Shown in pieces: positions 1-6,441 of a stretch of DNA of 9,150 bases; position 1 is the stretch's first letter; each line of letters begins with the position of its first letter. The notes beneath the pieces are model-generated. The model did no database searches. It saw only the letters and a list, made by a program, of their open reading frames with translations, and was not told the origin of the DNA. A program made the translations under genes and the position numbers. The stretch comes from Gammaproteobacteria bacterium. Its GTDB lineage: Bacteria; Pseudomonadota; Gammaproteobacteria; JAPPPA01. The stretch is taken from assembly GCA_028817755.1 (NCBI GenBank), contig JAPPPA010000048.1, forward strand, positions 1-9,150, read 5' to 3'.

Positions 1-1146
1 TCTTTTCCTCTTGAATACTTGGATATGATTGTGGAAGCCTGCTTAACTAGGATTGTGGGCGATGTAGGAAAGAAACTTCATACCGGCCGCTCGCGTAATG
101 ACCAAGTGGCGACGGATATTCGCCTATGGCTACGCGATGAAGTTGATGTTGTGATTGGCGAAATGCGTCGTCTGCAAACTGGCTTGATTGATTTGGCTGA
201 GCGCGAAGCTGACGCCATCATGCCCGGTTTTACGCACCTGCAAGTGGCCCAGCCAGTGACCTTTGGGCACCACATGTTGGCTTGGTTCGAAAACATCGAG
301 CGTGACGTGTTGCGCATGCAGGATTTGCGCAAGCGCATCAATGTGATGCCGCTGGGTTCTGCTGCATTGGCGGGTACGACTTACCCTATCGACCGCACTA
401 TTACCGCTGAATTATTAGGCTTTGATTCTGTAAGTGAAAACTCATTGGATGGTGTGAGTGACCGTGACTTTGCGATCGAGTTTTGCGCGGCCGCGTCACT
501 TTGCATGACGCACTTGTCGCGCTTCTCAGAGGAGTTGGTGCTATGGACATCGGCCCAGTTTGATTTTATTGATCTACCGGATCGTTTCTGTACCGGCAGC
601 TCCATCATGCCGCAGAAGAAAAACCCAGATGTGCCCGAGCTTGTGCGCGGTAAAACCGGCCGCGTCGTCGGCGCGCTAATGGGCTTGATTACCTTGATGA
701 AAGGCCAGCCTTTGGCCTACAACAAAGACAACCAAGAAGACAAAGAGCCGATCTTCGATACCGTTGATACCTTGCAAGGTAGCTTGCGCGCTTTCGCCGA
801 TATGATGCCAGCGGTGGGTGTTAAACATGAGCAGTGTCGTAAGGCGGCGTTGCAAGGTTATTCTACTGCGACGGATTTGGCGGACTACCTCGTGCGTAAA
901 GGCTTGCCGTTTCGCGACTCGCATGAAGTTGTCGGCAAGTCTGTGGCCTATGGTATTGAGCAAGCCAAAGACTTGTCTGAACTAACGCTAGAAGAGTTGC
1001 AGCAGTTTGATGCGCGCATTGAACAGGATGTGTTTGATGTATTGACGCTGGAAGGTTCTGTGAACGCGCGTAATCATTTTGGCGGTACTGCGCCAGCGCA
1101 AGTGCGTGAAGCGGTTGCTCGTGCTCGGGTGCGTATCGCTGGTTAA
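1..1146 (+). CDS. argH: Argininosuccinate lyase, 5'-truncated by the window edge
   Basis: Argininosuccinate lyase performs the last step of arginine biosynthesis, splitting argininosuccinate into arginine and fumarate in the cytoplasm as a homotetramer. The frame is open from base 1 to the TAA at 1144-1146, giving 381 residues. The family is about 460-470 residues long, so roughly 85 N-terminal residues lie outside the window. Visible family motifs are HTGRSRND (79-102), AGTTYP in the middle of the protein, and the fumarase/lyase superfamily signature GSSIMPQKKNPD (595-630), whose flexible loop carries the catalytic serine. The C-terminal half, including KGLPFRDSHEVVG and LEGSVNARNHFGGTAP, is fully typical. 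The first ~15 codons are oddly divergent: the usual EDIHMN(V/I)E reads EYLDMIVE. An intrinsic terminator follows at once, so this gene probably ends its transcription unit. The identification is very secure. Confidence 0.97.
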   Translation, partial: SFPLEYLDMIVEACLTRIVGDVGKKLHTGRSRNDQVATDIRLWLRDEVDVVIGEMRRLQTGLIDLAEREADAIMPGFTHLQVAQPVTFGHHMLAWFENIERDVLRMQDLRKRINVMPLGSAALAGTTYPIDRTITAELLGFDSVSENSLDGVSDRDFAIEFCAAASLCMTHLSRFSEELVLWTSAQFDFIDLPDRFCTGSSIMPQKKNPDVPELVRGKTGRVVGALMGLITLMKGQPLAYNKDNQEDKEPIFDTVDTLQGSLRAFADMMPAVGVKHEQCRKAALQGYSTATDLADYLVRKGLPFRDSHEVVGKSVAYGIEQAKDLSELTLEELQQFDARIEQDVFDVLTLEGSVNARNHFGGTAPAQVREAVARARVRIAG

Positions 1147-1151
1147 TTGTT

Positions 1152-1193
1152 CTTTGCGGCCGGACTAAAGGTGTCGGGCCGGTCAAAGTTTTT
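1152..1193 (+). terminator. Rho-independent terminator after argH
   Basis: Starting 5 bases after the argH stop, CTTTG (1152-1156) pairs with CAAAG (1184-1188). Inside it, GGCC-G-GAC (1158-1165) pairs with GTC-G-GGCC (1173-1180) with one G-G mismatch. A run of five T (1189-1193) follows directly. This is a classic intrinsic terminator shape, and it separates argH from the downstream acetyltransferase gene. Confidence 0.8.
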
Positions 1194-1233
1194 CATCTAG
1201 CTGTGCCGCACAGTGTGGCCTTCGTTATTAATC

Positions 1234-1238
1234 GGAGG
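1234..1238 (+). promoter_or_regulatory. Shine-Dalgarno deciding the GNAT gene start
   Basis: GGAGG sits 4 bases before the ATG at 1243. This favours that ATG over the in-frame GTG at 1213, which has no such site at a suitable distance. Confidence 0.75.
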
Positions 1239-1242
1239 CCGC

Positions 1243-1899
1243 ATGGATATTCGTGTTGAGCGCAGCCAAACGCTGCCTACTGAAACTATTCAAACGCTTT
1301 ATGAGCTGTTTGACGCTGGCTACAAAGACGCCGACCTAAGTTATCTAGATAAAGCGATTGAGACTTTCCGCTACGTAGCCATTGCGGAAGAAGATGGCGA
1401 GTTGGTTGGCTTCTCTTTTGGCGATTCGCTGCTTAAAGAATTGCCTCAAATGGAGGGTGAGCAGGCTATAGCGTTACCGGGTTTAGCCTGCGTGAGCGCC
1501 AATATTCGCCAACAAGGCTTCTTCAAACAGCTCACTCTCGCCGCCATTGGTGCGGGTGAAGGTGTAGACGGCAAGCGCCCCTTCTTATTTGCAGGGCGCA
1601 TGGCGCATCCCATTACATACCGTGCGGTGGCCGCTAATTTCGACTCGACTGTGCCTTCGGTAAGTAAACCGATTACTGGATGGCACCAAGAAGTAGCTGA
1701 GGTTGTTGGGGGTTTGCTTGGCTCGAGCGTGGACTTGGATACCTTTGTGGTGAAGGGTGCGGGCAAACCGGTAGGCTATCCGCGGTTGGAATATGAGGCT
1801 ACAGCTGAAGAATTGGCGGTGTTTGAGCAGGTAAACCGTGACCAAGGCGACTCCTTACTGGCTATGTGTTGGATGCCTGTGGCGCCGGCCGGTTGGTAG
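1243..1899 (+). CDS. Putative GNAT-family N-acetyltransferase, uncharacterised
   Basis: Predicted cytoplasmic protein of 218 residues. The central part has a GNAT-like layout. A strand pair, FRYVAIAEEDGELVGFSFG (residues 42-60), is followed by GLACVSANIRQQGFFKQL (80-97), which fits motif A: a beta strand, then the R/Q-x-x-G turn that holds acetyl-CoA pyrophosphate, then a helix. The C-terminal half (residues 115-218, with RMAHPITYR, GKPVGYPRLEYE and a terminal WMPVAPAGW) is not a standard part of the GNAT core. It resembles conserved hypothetical proteins I recall from Pseudomonas-type genomes. The substrate cannot be deduced. There is no signal peptide or membrane segment. The gene lies 96 bp after argH beyond a terminator, so it probably has its own promoter, though I see no convincing -35/-10 pair. 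It converges on gltA. The GNAT call is moderately sure; function is unknown. Confidence 0.72.
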   Translation: MDIRVERSQTLPTETIQTLYELFDAGYKDADLSYLDKAIETFRYVAIAEEDGELVGFSFGDSLLKELPQMEGEQAIALPGLACVSANIRQQGFFKQLTLAAIGAGEGVDGKRPFLFAGRMAHPITYRAVAANFDSTVPSVSKPITGWHQEVAEVVGGLLGSSVDLDTFVVKGAGKPVGYPRLEYEATAEELAVFEQVNRDQGDSLLAMCWMPVAPAGW

Positions 1900-1985
1900 T
1901 AGGCTTTTTCTAAAGAATGCCTTGGTGGTGGTTGCGGCCTCCGAAGCTATTGTTTGCTTGCGGTAAGTAATGCCGCGATGGCCGC

Positions 1986-2390
1986 GTTCATTTTCTTTGT
2001 CTCGCCAAAGAAAACGAACCAAAAGAAAGGCGATCCCACTATGCGGCCGCTATCGCGGTGCCCTGCGCTGCTCACAAAATCGAGCGCCTGCGGAACTCGC
2101 TGCGCTCAAACAAGCCGCAGGCTCAATCTCGATTTTGCTCCGCTGCTCGGCCGCATAGAAGGGCGGTAGGAATAGACCGTTTGAGCTCTTTCTGGGCGTG
2201 AGATGTTTCTACTAGGCCCCTTCTGCACAGCTGAGCATCGCAGGGCATTCCGGAAGAGAGGGCAATGTTGTTTGAGCGAAGCGAGTTTCATTGCCCGCCG
2301 GAATGACTGAGAAGCGCAAGGAACCCCGAAGGGGCTGTGCGGTTGGCGGTGGCGTTTTTGGTTACTTTTTTCGCCATAGGAAAAAGTAAC
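1986..2390. repeat. Structured intergenic repeat: two inverted ~175-bp units
   Basis: This fills most of the non-coding gap between the convergent GNAT gene and gltA. The left unit (1986-2163, plus) and right unit (2218-2390, minus) look like diverged copies in opposite orientation, 54 bp apart. Shared parts, in the same order in each unit: an outer hairpin; the 8-mer AACCAAAA (2017-2024; complement at 2356-2363); GGCG/CGCC; a 20-base segment that is 19/20 identical (2094-2113 plus, 2268-2287 minus); and AGAAGGG (2157-2163; complement at 2218-2224). The outer hairpins are GTTCATTTTCTTT (1986-1998) with 2007-2019, 12 of 13 pairs, and GTTACTTTTT (2361-2370) with 2381-2390, 10 of 10. Nested internal stems are 2039-2049/2148-2158, 2075-2084/2128-2137 and 2086-2093/2115-2122 on the left, and 2246-2253/2298-2305 and 2260-2267/2289-2296 on the right. 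From memory, similar sequence recurs between genes in several gammaproteobacteria and is often mis-called as small hypothetical proteins. No transposase is present. Confidence 0.75.
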
Positions 2391-2496
2391 TCGGCCTTAC
2401 CTGTTCACTAACCGAAAGCGAAGAAAAGCCTCTAGGGCCGAAACAGCCACCCACTAATCTCACCGAAGTTTCAGCTATCCGCTAATCAGTTAGGCC
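2391..2496. other. Non-coding remainder of the convergent gap
   Basis: No ORF with family resemblance, promoter or RNA gene is visible here. The only structure noted is AGAAAAGCCTC at 2422-2432, an exact inverted repeat of 2522-2532 in the gltA terminator. The short stretch 1900-1985 left of the repeat is likewise empty, and no clear terminator follows the GNAT gene. Confidence 0.5.
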
Positions 2497-2530
2497 AAAA
2501 ACAAAAAAGCCCCGCAACAGCGAGGCTTTT
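2497..2530 (-). terminator. Rho-independent terminator of gltA
   Basis: Read on the minus strand, AAAAGCC (2530-2524) and GCG form a hairpin with CGC and GGCTTTT (2515-2505). There is one mismatch and a 4-base loop (2516-2519). A T-rich tract interrupted by one G runs from 2508 down to 2497. It begins 24 bases after the gltA stop codon, which is the expected position. Confidence 0.85.
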
Positions 2531-2553
2531 CTGATGTCTAAAACCCTTAGGTC

Positions 2554-3843
2554 TTAGCGTTTTTCTACAGGAACGTATGGACGCTCTTCTGGGCCAGCGT
2601 AAACCTGACGTGGACGACCGATACGCATTTCTTTGTCGGCCATCATTTCTTGCCAGTGAGCAACCCAACCTACGGTACGCGCAACCGCGAATAGCACGGT
2701 GAACATGTTGGTAGGAATGCCTAGCGCTTTGTAGATGATGCCTGAGTAGAAGTCTACGTTCGGGTACAGCTTCTTCTCGGCGAAGTAGTCGTCGTTCAAC
2801 GCGGTTTCTTCTAGCTTCATCGCTAGGTCTAGCATTGGGTCGTTAATGCCTAGGTCGTTAAGCACTTCGTGGCAGTAGCTACGGATAACCTTAGCGCGTG
2901 GGTCGAAGTTCTTATAAACACGGTGGCCAAAGCCCATTAGACGGAACGGGTCGTTACGGTCTTTGGCTTTGTTGATGTATTTCTCAGCTTGGCTCATGTC
3001 GCCAATCATTTCTAGCTGGTTTAGTACCGCTTCGTTAGCACCACCGTGTGATGGGCCCCAAAGGGTAGCAATACCGGCTGCGATAGCGGCGTATGGGTTG
3101 GTGCCAGCAGAGCCAGCAAGGCGCACGGTAGAAGTCGATGCGTTTTGCTCGTGGTCAGCGTGAAGGATGAACAATACGTCCAAGGCTTTCGCTGCAACTG
3201 GGTTTACTTCGTACTCTTCAGCAGGAACAGCAAACAACATGTTTAGGAAGTTGCTGGCGTAGTCCAAGTTGTTCTGAGGGTAGATGAATGGCTGGCCAAT
3301 GTTGCGCTTAAAGGCAGCGGCAGCAATGGTAGGGATCTTAGCGATCATGCGCGCAGCAAATAGGTTGCGGCTTTCTGGATCGGTAATGTCAGTTTCGTCG
3401 TGGTAGAACGAAGAAAGTGAACCCACAACACCAAGTAGCATCGCCATTGGGTGCGCGTCGTAACGGAAGCCTTGGAAGAAGTTCTTCAAGTTCTCGTGGA
3501 TCATGGTGTGGTTTTGCACACAGGTCTCAAACTTGGTTTTTTCTTCTTGGTTTGGCAGCTCGCCGTTTAGTAGCAAGTAGCACACTTCTAGGAATGAGCT
3601 ATTCGCACATAGGTCTTCGATGGTGTAACCGCGATAAAGCAGTTTGCCGGCGCTGCCGTCGATGTAAGTAATCTCAGAGGTGCAGCTACCAGTGGCCGCG
3701 TAACCTGGGTCGTAAGTAAACGCGCCGAATTCGCCTGCTACGTTTTTAATTTCAATGCAGTCCTGACCAAGTACGGGTTGGCGTACTGGTAGCTCGATGC
3801 TTTTGCCTTCTGGCGAGGTGAGAGTGTAAGTCTTGTCGCTCAT
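2554..3843 (-). CDS. gltA: Citrate synthase, type II (Gram-negative hexameric form)
   Basis: Condenses oxaloacetate with acetyl-CoA to citrate, the entry step of the TCA cycle, in the cytoplasm. The 429 residues match the usual 425-435 of the long Gram-negative form, which is hexameric and inhibited by NADH in characterised members. The N-terminal beta domain (about residues 5-60) of that form is present. Catalytic residues are in place: His266 in GPSHGGANEA, His307 in FGHRVYKNFDPRA, and Asp364 in NVDFYSG. Oxaloacetate-binding elements are also seen: HADHEQNAST (228-237), Arg316 and Arg389. The ATG at 3843 starts the typical MSDKTYTL sequence and has a good Shine-Dalgarno. The gene lies 41 bp downstream of maeB on the same strand, so co-transcription is possible. 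A separate promoter inside the end of maeB cannot be excluded; gltA often has its own. Nothing unusual was seen. Confidence 0.98.
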   Translation of the reverse strand: MSDKTYTLTSPEGKSIELPVRQPVLGQDCIEIKNVAGEFGAFTYDPGYAATGSCTSEITYIDGSAGKLLYRGYTIEDLCANSSFLEVCYLLLNGELPNQEEKTKFETCVQNHTMIHENLKNFFQGFRYDAHPMAMLLGVVGSLSSFYHDETDITDPESRNLFAARMIAKIPTIAAAAFKRNIGQPFIYPQNNLDYASNFLNMLFAVPAEEYEVNPVAAKALDVLFILHADHEQNASTSTVRLAGSAGTNPYAAIAAGIATLWGPSHGGANEAVLNQLEMIGDMSQAEKYINKAKDRNDPFRLMGFGHRVYKNFDPRAKVIRSYCHEVLNDLGINDPMLDLAMKLEETALNDDYFAEKKLYPNVDFYSGIIYKALGIPTNMFTVLFAVARTVGWVAHWQEMMADKEMRIGRPRQVYAGPEERPYVPVEKR

Positions 3844-3852
3844 GTTCTGAGT

Positions 3853-3858
3853 TCCTTT
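3853..3858 (-). promoter_or_regulatory. Ribosome binding site of gltA
   Basis: On the minus strand AAAGGA ends 9 bases before the gltA ATG, a good Shine-Dalgarno at good spacing. Confidence 0.75.
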
Positions 3859-3884
3859 CTGTAGCTGCGCAATGCGCGTGCGGC

Positions 3885-5156
3885 TTAGGCCGCTGACTCC
3901 ATAGATTCTAATTTAGGATAGTGCGCTGGGTAGTCTGCCCGTGCAACACCGGATTCGACAGCAGCTTTAGCAACGGCGGCTGGGACAATGTCAATCAAAC
4001 GCGGATCAAATGGCGTTGGAATGATGTAGTCGGTGCCAAAGCTAAGCTCTTTGCGGTTCACGGCTTCAAGTACGCTGGTAGGCACTGGCTCGTGAGTTAG
4101 GTCACGCAGGGCGTGAACGGCCGCAATGTTCATTTCAGTGGTGATGCGGCGTGCACGCACGTCTAAGGCACCACGGAAAATAAATGGGAAGCCCAATACG
4201 TTGTTAACTTGGTTCGGGTAGTCCGAACGGCCGGTGGCCATAATCAAGTCATCGCGCACGCTGTGTGCGATTTCTGGGCGAATTTCAGGGTCTGGGTTAG
4301 ACAGCGCAAAAACAATCGGCTTAGGTGCCATCGCTTTAACCATTTCTGGCGTTACGGTGTCTGGGCCAGAAAGGCCGATAAATACGTCGGCGCCGGTCAT
4401 GGCGTCTTCGGCTGAGCGCTCGTCGGTGTCTACCGCAAACTGCGCTTTGTATTCAGGTAGGTCGGTGCGGCCGCTGTGAATCACGCCTTTGCGATCGAGT
4501 ACGCGTAGGTTTTCTTTCTTCGCGCCAAGAGCTAACAGCAAGTTAAGTGAAGCCACGCCGGCTGCGCCAGCGCCCATGCACACAATGCGCATGTCTTCGA
4601 TGTTCTTTTCTTGTAGTTGCGCGGCGTTTAGTAGGCCTGCGGCAACAATAATCGCGGTGCCGTGTTGGTCGTCGTGAAAAACTGGGATGTCCAGTTCTTC
4701 GACCAAGGCTTGCTCAATTTCAAAACAAGCTGGAGCAGCGATGTCTTCTAGGTTGATGCCACCAAAGGTTGGCGAAATGCGCTTGGCGGTTTCAATAAAG
4801 TCTTTTGGTTTGTCGGCGTCGATTTCGATATCGAATACATCAACGTCAGCAAACTTCTTAAACAGTACGGCCTTGCCTTCCATAACCGGCTTGCCAGCTA
4901 AGGCGCCAGTATTGCCTAGACCGAGTACGGCTGAGCCGTTGGTCATTACCGCAACTAAGTTACCTTTAGAGGTGTAGCGGAAAGCGTCGTCAGGGTTTTT
5001 GGCGATTTCGCGAACAGGCTCTGCCACACCGGGTGAGTAAGCCAGTGCTAACTCTTCGCTGGTGGTGAACGGTTTGCTTACCGTGATGCCCAACTTTCCG
5101 GGTTTTGGAAACTCGTGGTAGTCGAGCGCGCGCTGTTCAAACGTGTCTTTTGACAT
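3885..5156 (-). CDS. maeB: Malic enzyme, short single-domain form
   Basis: Oxidatively decarboxylates malate to pyruvate and CO2 with reduction of NAD(P). The start chosen is the ATG at 5156 (MSKDTFEQRALDYHEFPKPG), giving 423 residues, the length of the short bacterial form. It lacks the C-terminal phosphotransacetylase-like domain of the ~760-residue E. coli MaeB. Motifs in order: YSPGVAEP (40-47), the lysine region MEGKAVLFKKF (92-102), metal-binding FGGINLEDI (131-139), VFHDDQHGTA (159-168), the Rossmann glycine motif GAGAAG (195-200), SNPDPE (286-291) and NQVNNVLGFPFIFRGALD (315-332). Whether it prefers NAD or NADP cannot be settled from sequence alone. The frame stays open upstream to 5354, but that stretch overlaps hemW and has no family resemblance. 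The Shine-Dalgarno is weak (AGG 5 bases before the ATG). gltA follows after 41 bp. Confidence 0.94.
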   Translation of the reverse strand: MSKDTFEQRALDYHEFPKPGKLGITVSKPFTTSEELALAYSPGVAEPVREIAKNPDDAFRYTSKGNLVAVMTNGSAVLGLGNTGALAGKPVMEGKAVLFKKFADVDVFDIEIDADKPKDFIETAKRISPTFGGINLEDIAAPACFEIEQALVEELDIPVFHDDQHGTAIIVAAGLLNAAQLQEKNIEDMRIVCMGAGAAGVASLNLLLALGAKKENLRVLDRKGVIHSGRTDLPEYKAQFAVDTDERSAEDAMTGADVFIGLSGPDTVTPEMVKAMAPKPIVFALSNPDPEIRPEIAHSVRDDLIMATGRSDYPNQVNNVLGFPFIFRGALDVRARRITTEMNIAAVHALRDLTHEPVPTSVLEAVNRKELSFGTDYIIPTPFDPRLIDIVPAAVAKAAVESGVARADYPAHYPKLESMESAA

Positions 5157-5236
5157 ATGCCTATGAGAGCCTGAAACGGTTACAGGGTTATTAAAGGCCT
5201 GTGGCAACGCATGTTGCATTGCGACAAGGGGCGGGC

Positions 5237-5265
5237 ATTTTAGGCGTTTTGCGCTTTCTAAACAA
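5237..5265 (-). promoter_or_regulatory. Candidate sigma-70 promoter for maeB(-gltA)
   Basis: In the 121-bp gap between hemW and maeB, the minus strand carries TTGTTT (5265-5260) as a -35 and TAAAAT (5242-5237) as a -10. The spacer is exactly 17 bases. The -10 matches consensus at 5 of 6 positions, the -35 at 3 of 6. Transcription would begin near 5230, giving a leader of about 75 bases. No terminator for hemW was recognised in the same gap. This is a prediction by eye. Confidence 0.45.
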
Positions 5266-5277
5266 GGTTCCGGCCGA

Positions 5278-6441
5278 TTAGGCCGTGGGATTAAGGAACA
5301 GCTCGAGCAGCTCATTAAGGTAGATGGCGCCCTTTTCTGTTCGCCGCCAATCATTGCCTTGCTGAGTGAGTAAGCACTGATCAGCCGCGGCGTTTAATGG
5401 TTCAGTCAGCGTGGTCATATCCAAACCGCTGTAACGCGTAACTTCTGTGGCGTTAAATGGGCTTGCTAGCCGTAACCGGTTCAGCATGTATTCAAACAAC
5501 AAGTCTTTATCGGCGATGTGTTCTTTGCTTGCGTAGACCGCTGCGCTACCGGCATCTCGCATAAAGTGAGTGGGCGCTTTCTTCTTCGCGGTACGTAAAA
5601 TATTGCCATCCGCTTGAGTGAGTTTGCCGTGTGCGCCCGCACCAATGCCCAAATAGTCGCCAAAGCGCCAGTAGTTCAGGTTGTGCCGGCAGGCTTTGCC
5701 TGGCTGAGACCACGCGGACACTTCGTAATTTTCATAACCGCCCGACCGTAACTCGTTGTGACAACGATCTTGCATGTCCCAAGCGTCATCTTCGTTAGGA
5801 AGGTTTTGCGGTGGGTATTTTGCAAAAACGGTATTCGGTTCCATCGTCAAATGGTAGTGAGAAATATGGCTTGGGCCGAGCGCAATGGCCTGTTCCATAT
5901 CTTCAATCGCTTCTTCTTCTGATTGCCCCGGTAGGGCGAACATTAGGTCGAGATTAAAATTGTCGAAACCTGCGTTGCGGGCCGCGTCCGCTGCGCGAAC
6001 AGCTTCGTCAGCATTATGAATACGGCCAAGACTTTTCAGTTTGGCGCTATTGAAAGACTGAATGCCGATTGATAAACGATTCACGCCTGCGGCGCGGTAG
6101 CCCTCAAAGCGGCTTTGCTCAACTGTGCCGGGATTTGCTTCTAAGGTGATCTCACAATCTTCTTCAAATGGCATGCGGCTTTGCACGCCATCCAGAATTG
6201 TCCCAATAGCTTTTGGGCTAAACAGGCTGGGCGTGCCGCCGCCAAAAAAAATACTGTGAATGGGGCGCTCGCCTGTGAGGGCTAGGTCTTGATCTAAATC
6301 TGCCAGCAAGGCCGCAACATAGGCTTTTTCATCCACCTGGCCTTCGTGCGAGTTGAAGTCGCAATAGGGGCATTTGCGTACACACCACGGAATGTGGATG
6401 TAGAGGCTTAAGGGGATGTCGGCGGGGTTAGGCGCGCTCAT
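5278..6441 (-). CDS. hemW: HemW, radical-SAM heme chaperone-like protein
   Basis: HemW (formerly YggW, 'oxygen-independent coproporphyrinogen oxidase-like') is a radical-SAM protein. Characterised homologues bind heme and are implicated in delivering it to respiratory enzymes, rather than oxidising coproporphyrinogen. The 387 residues fit the family (about 375-400). The iron-sulfur motif CxxxCxxC is at Cys20, Cys24 and Cys27, followed by Phe29. The extra cysteine after this motif in true HemN is absent, which supports HemW. GGGTPSLF (67-74) is the SAM-binding glycine motif. HNLNYW (253-258) fits the HNxxYW motif linked to heme binding, and GIGAGAHGK (265-273) and a C-terminal HemN-type domain follow. 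The ATG at 6441 lies inside the end of rdgB (14-bp overlap) with no clear Shine-Dalgarno, so translation is probably coupled to rdgB. The nonsense codon in rdgB may therefore matter here. Confidence 0.95.
   Translation of the reverse strand: MSAPNPADIPLSLYIHIPWCVRKCPYCDFNSHEGQVDEKAYVAALLADLDQDLALTGERPIHSIFFGGGTPSLFSPKAIGTILDGVQSRMPFEEDCEITLEANPGTVEQSRFEGYRAAGVNRLSIGIQSFNSAKLKSLGRIHNADEAVRAADAARNAGFDNFNLDLMFALPGQSEEEAIEDMEQAIALGPSHISHYHLTMEPNTVFAKYPPQNLPNEDDAWDMQDRCHNELRSGGYENYEVSAWSQPGKACRHNLNYWRFGDYLGIGAGAHGKLTQADGNILRTAKKKAPTHFMRDAGSAAVYASKEHIADKDLLFEYMLNRLRLASPFNATEVTRYSGLDMTTLTEPLNAAADQCLLTQQGNDWRRTEKGAIYLNELLELFLNPTA

Noticed and set aside
1213..1242. GTG at 1213 as start of the GNAT gene.
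   Set aside because: The ATG at 1243 has GGAGG in front of it, and the extra ten residues would be translated from the Shine-Dalgarno region itself.
1954..2291. Several 60-70-codon ORFs in the GNAT-gltA gap on both strands (1954-2169, 1970-2158, 2106-2291).
   Set aside because: They lie inside the structured inverted repeat, overlap one another, and lack Shine-Dalgarno sites. Their codons follow stem-loop sequence rather than a protein family.
1986..2390. CRISPR array or insertion sequence in the convergent gap.
   Set aside because: There are no regularly spaced direct repeats and no transposase frame; the symmetry is of inverted units with hairpins.
3880..3893. Hairpin GCGGC-TTAG-GCCGC at the maeB stop as a terminator.
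   Set aside because: The stem is only 5 bp and no T-run follows on either strand, so it does not look like an intrinsic terminator.
5157..5354. N-terminal extension of malic enzyme using starts upstream of 5156.
   Set aside because: It would overlap hemW and cross the likely promoter. The added residues have no family resemblance, while the ATG at 5156 gives the usual N-terminus and length.
5278..6441. hemW as a true coproporphyrinogen III dehydrogenase (HemN).
   Set aside because: The iron-sulfur motif lacks HemN's extra cysteine, the length is near 390 rather than about 455, and HNxxYW is present.
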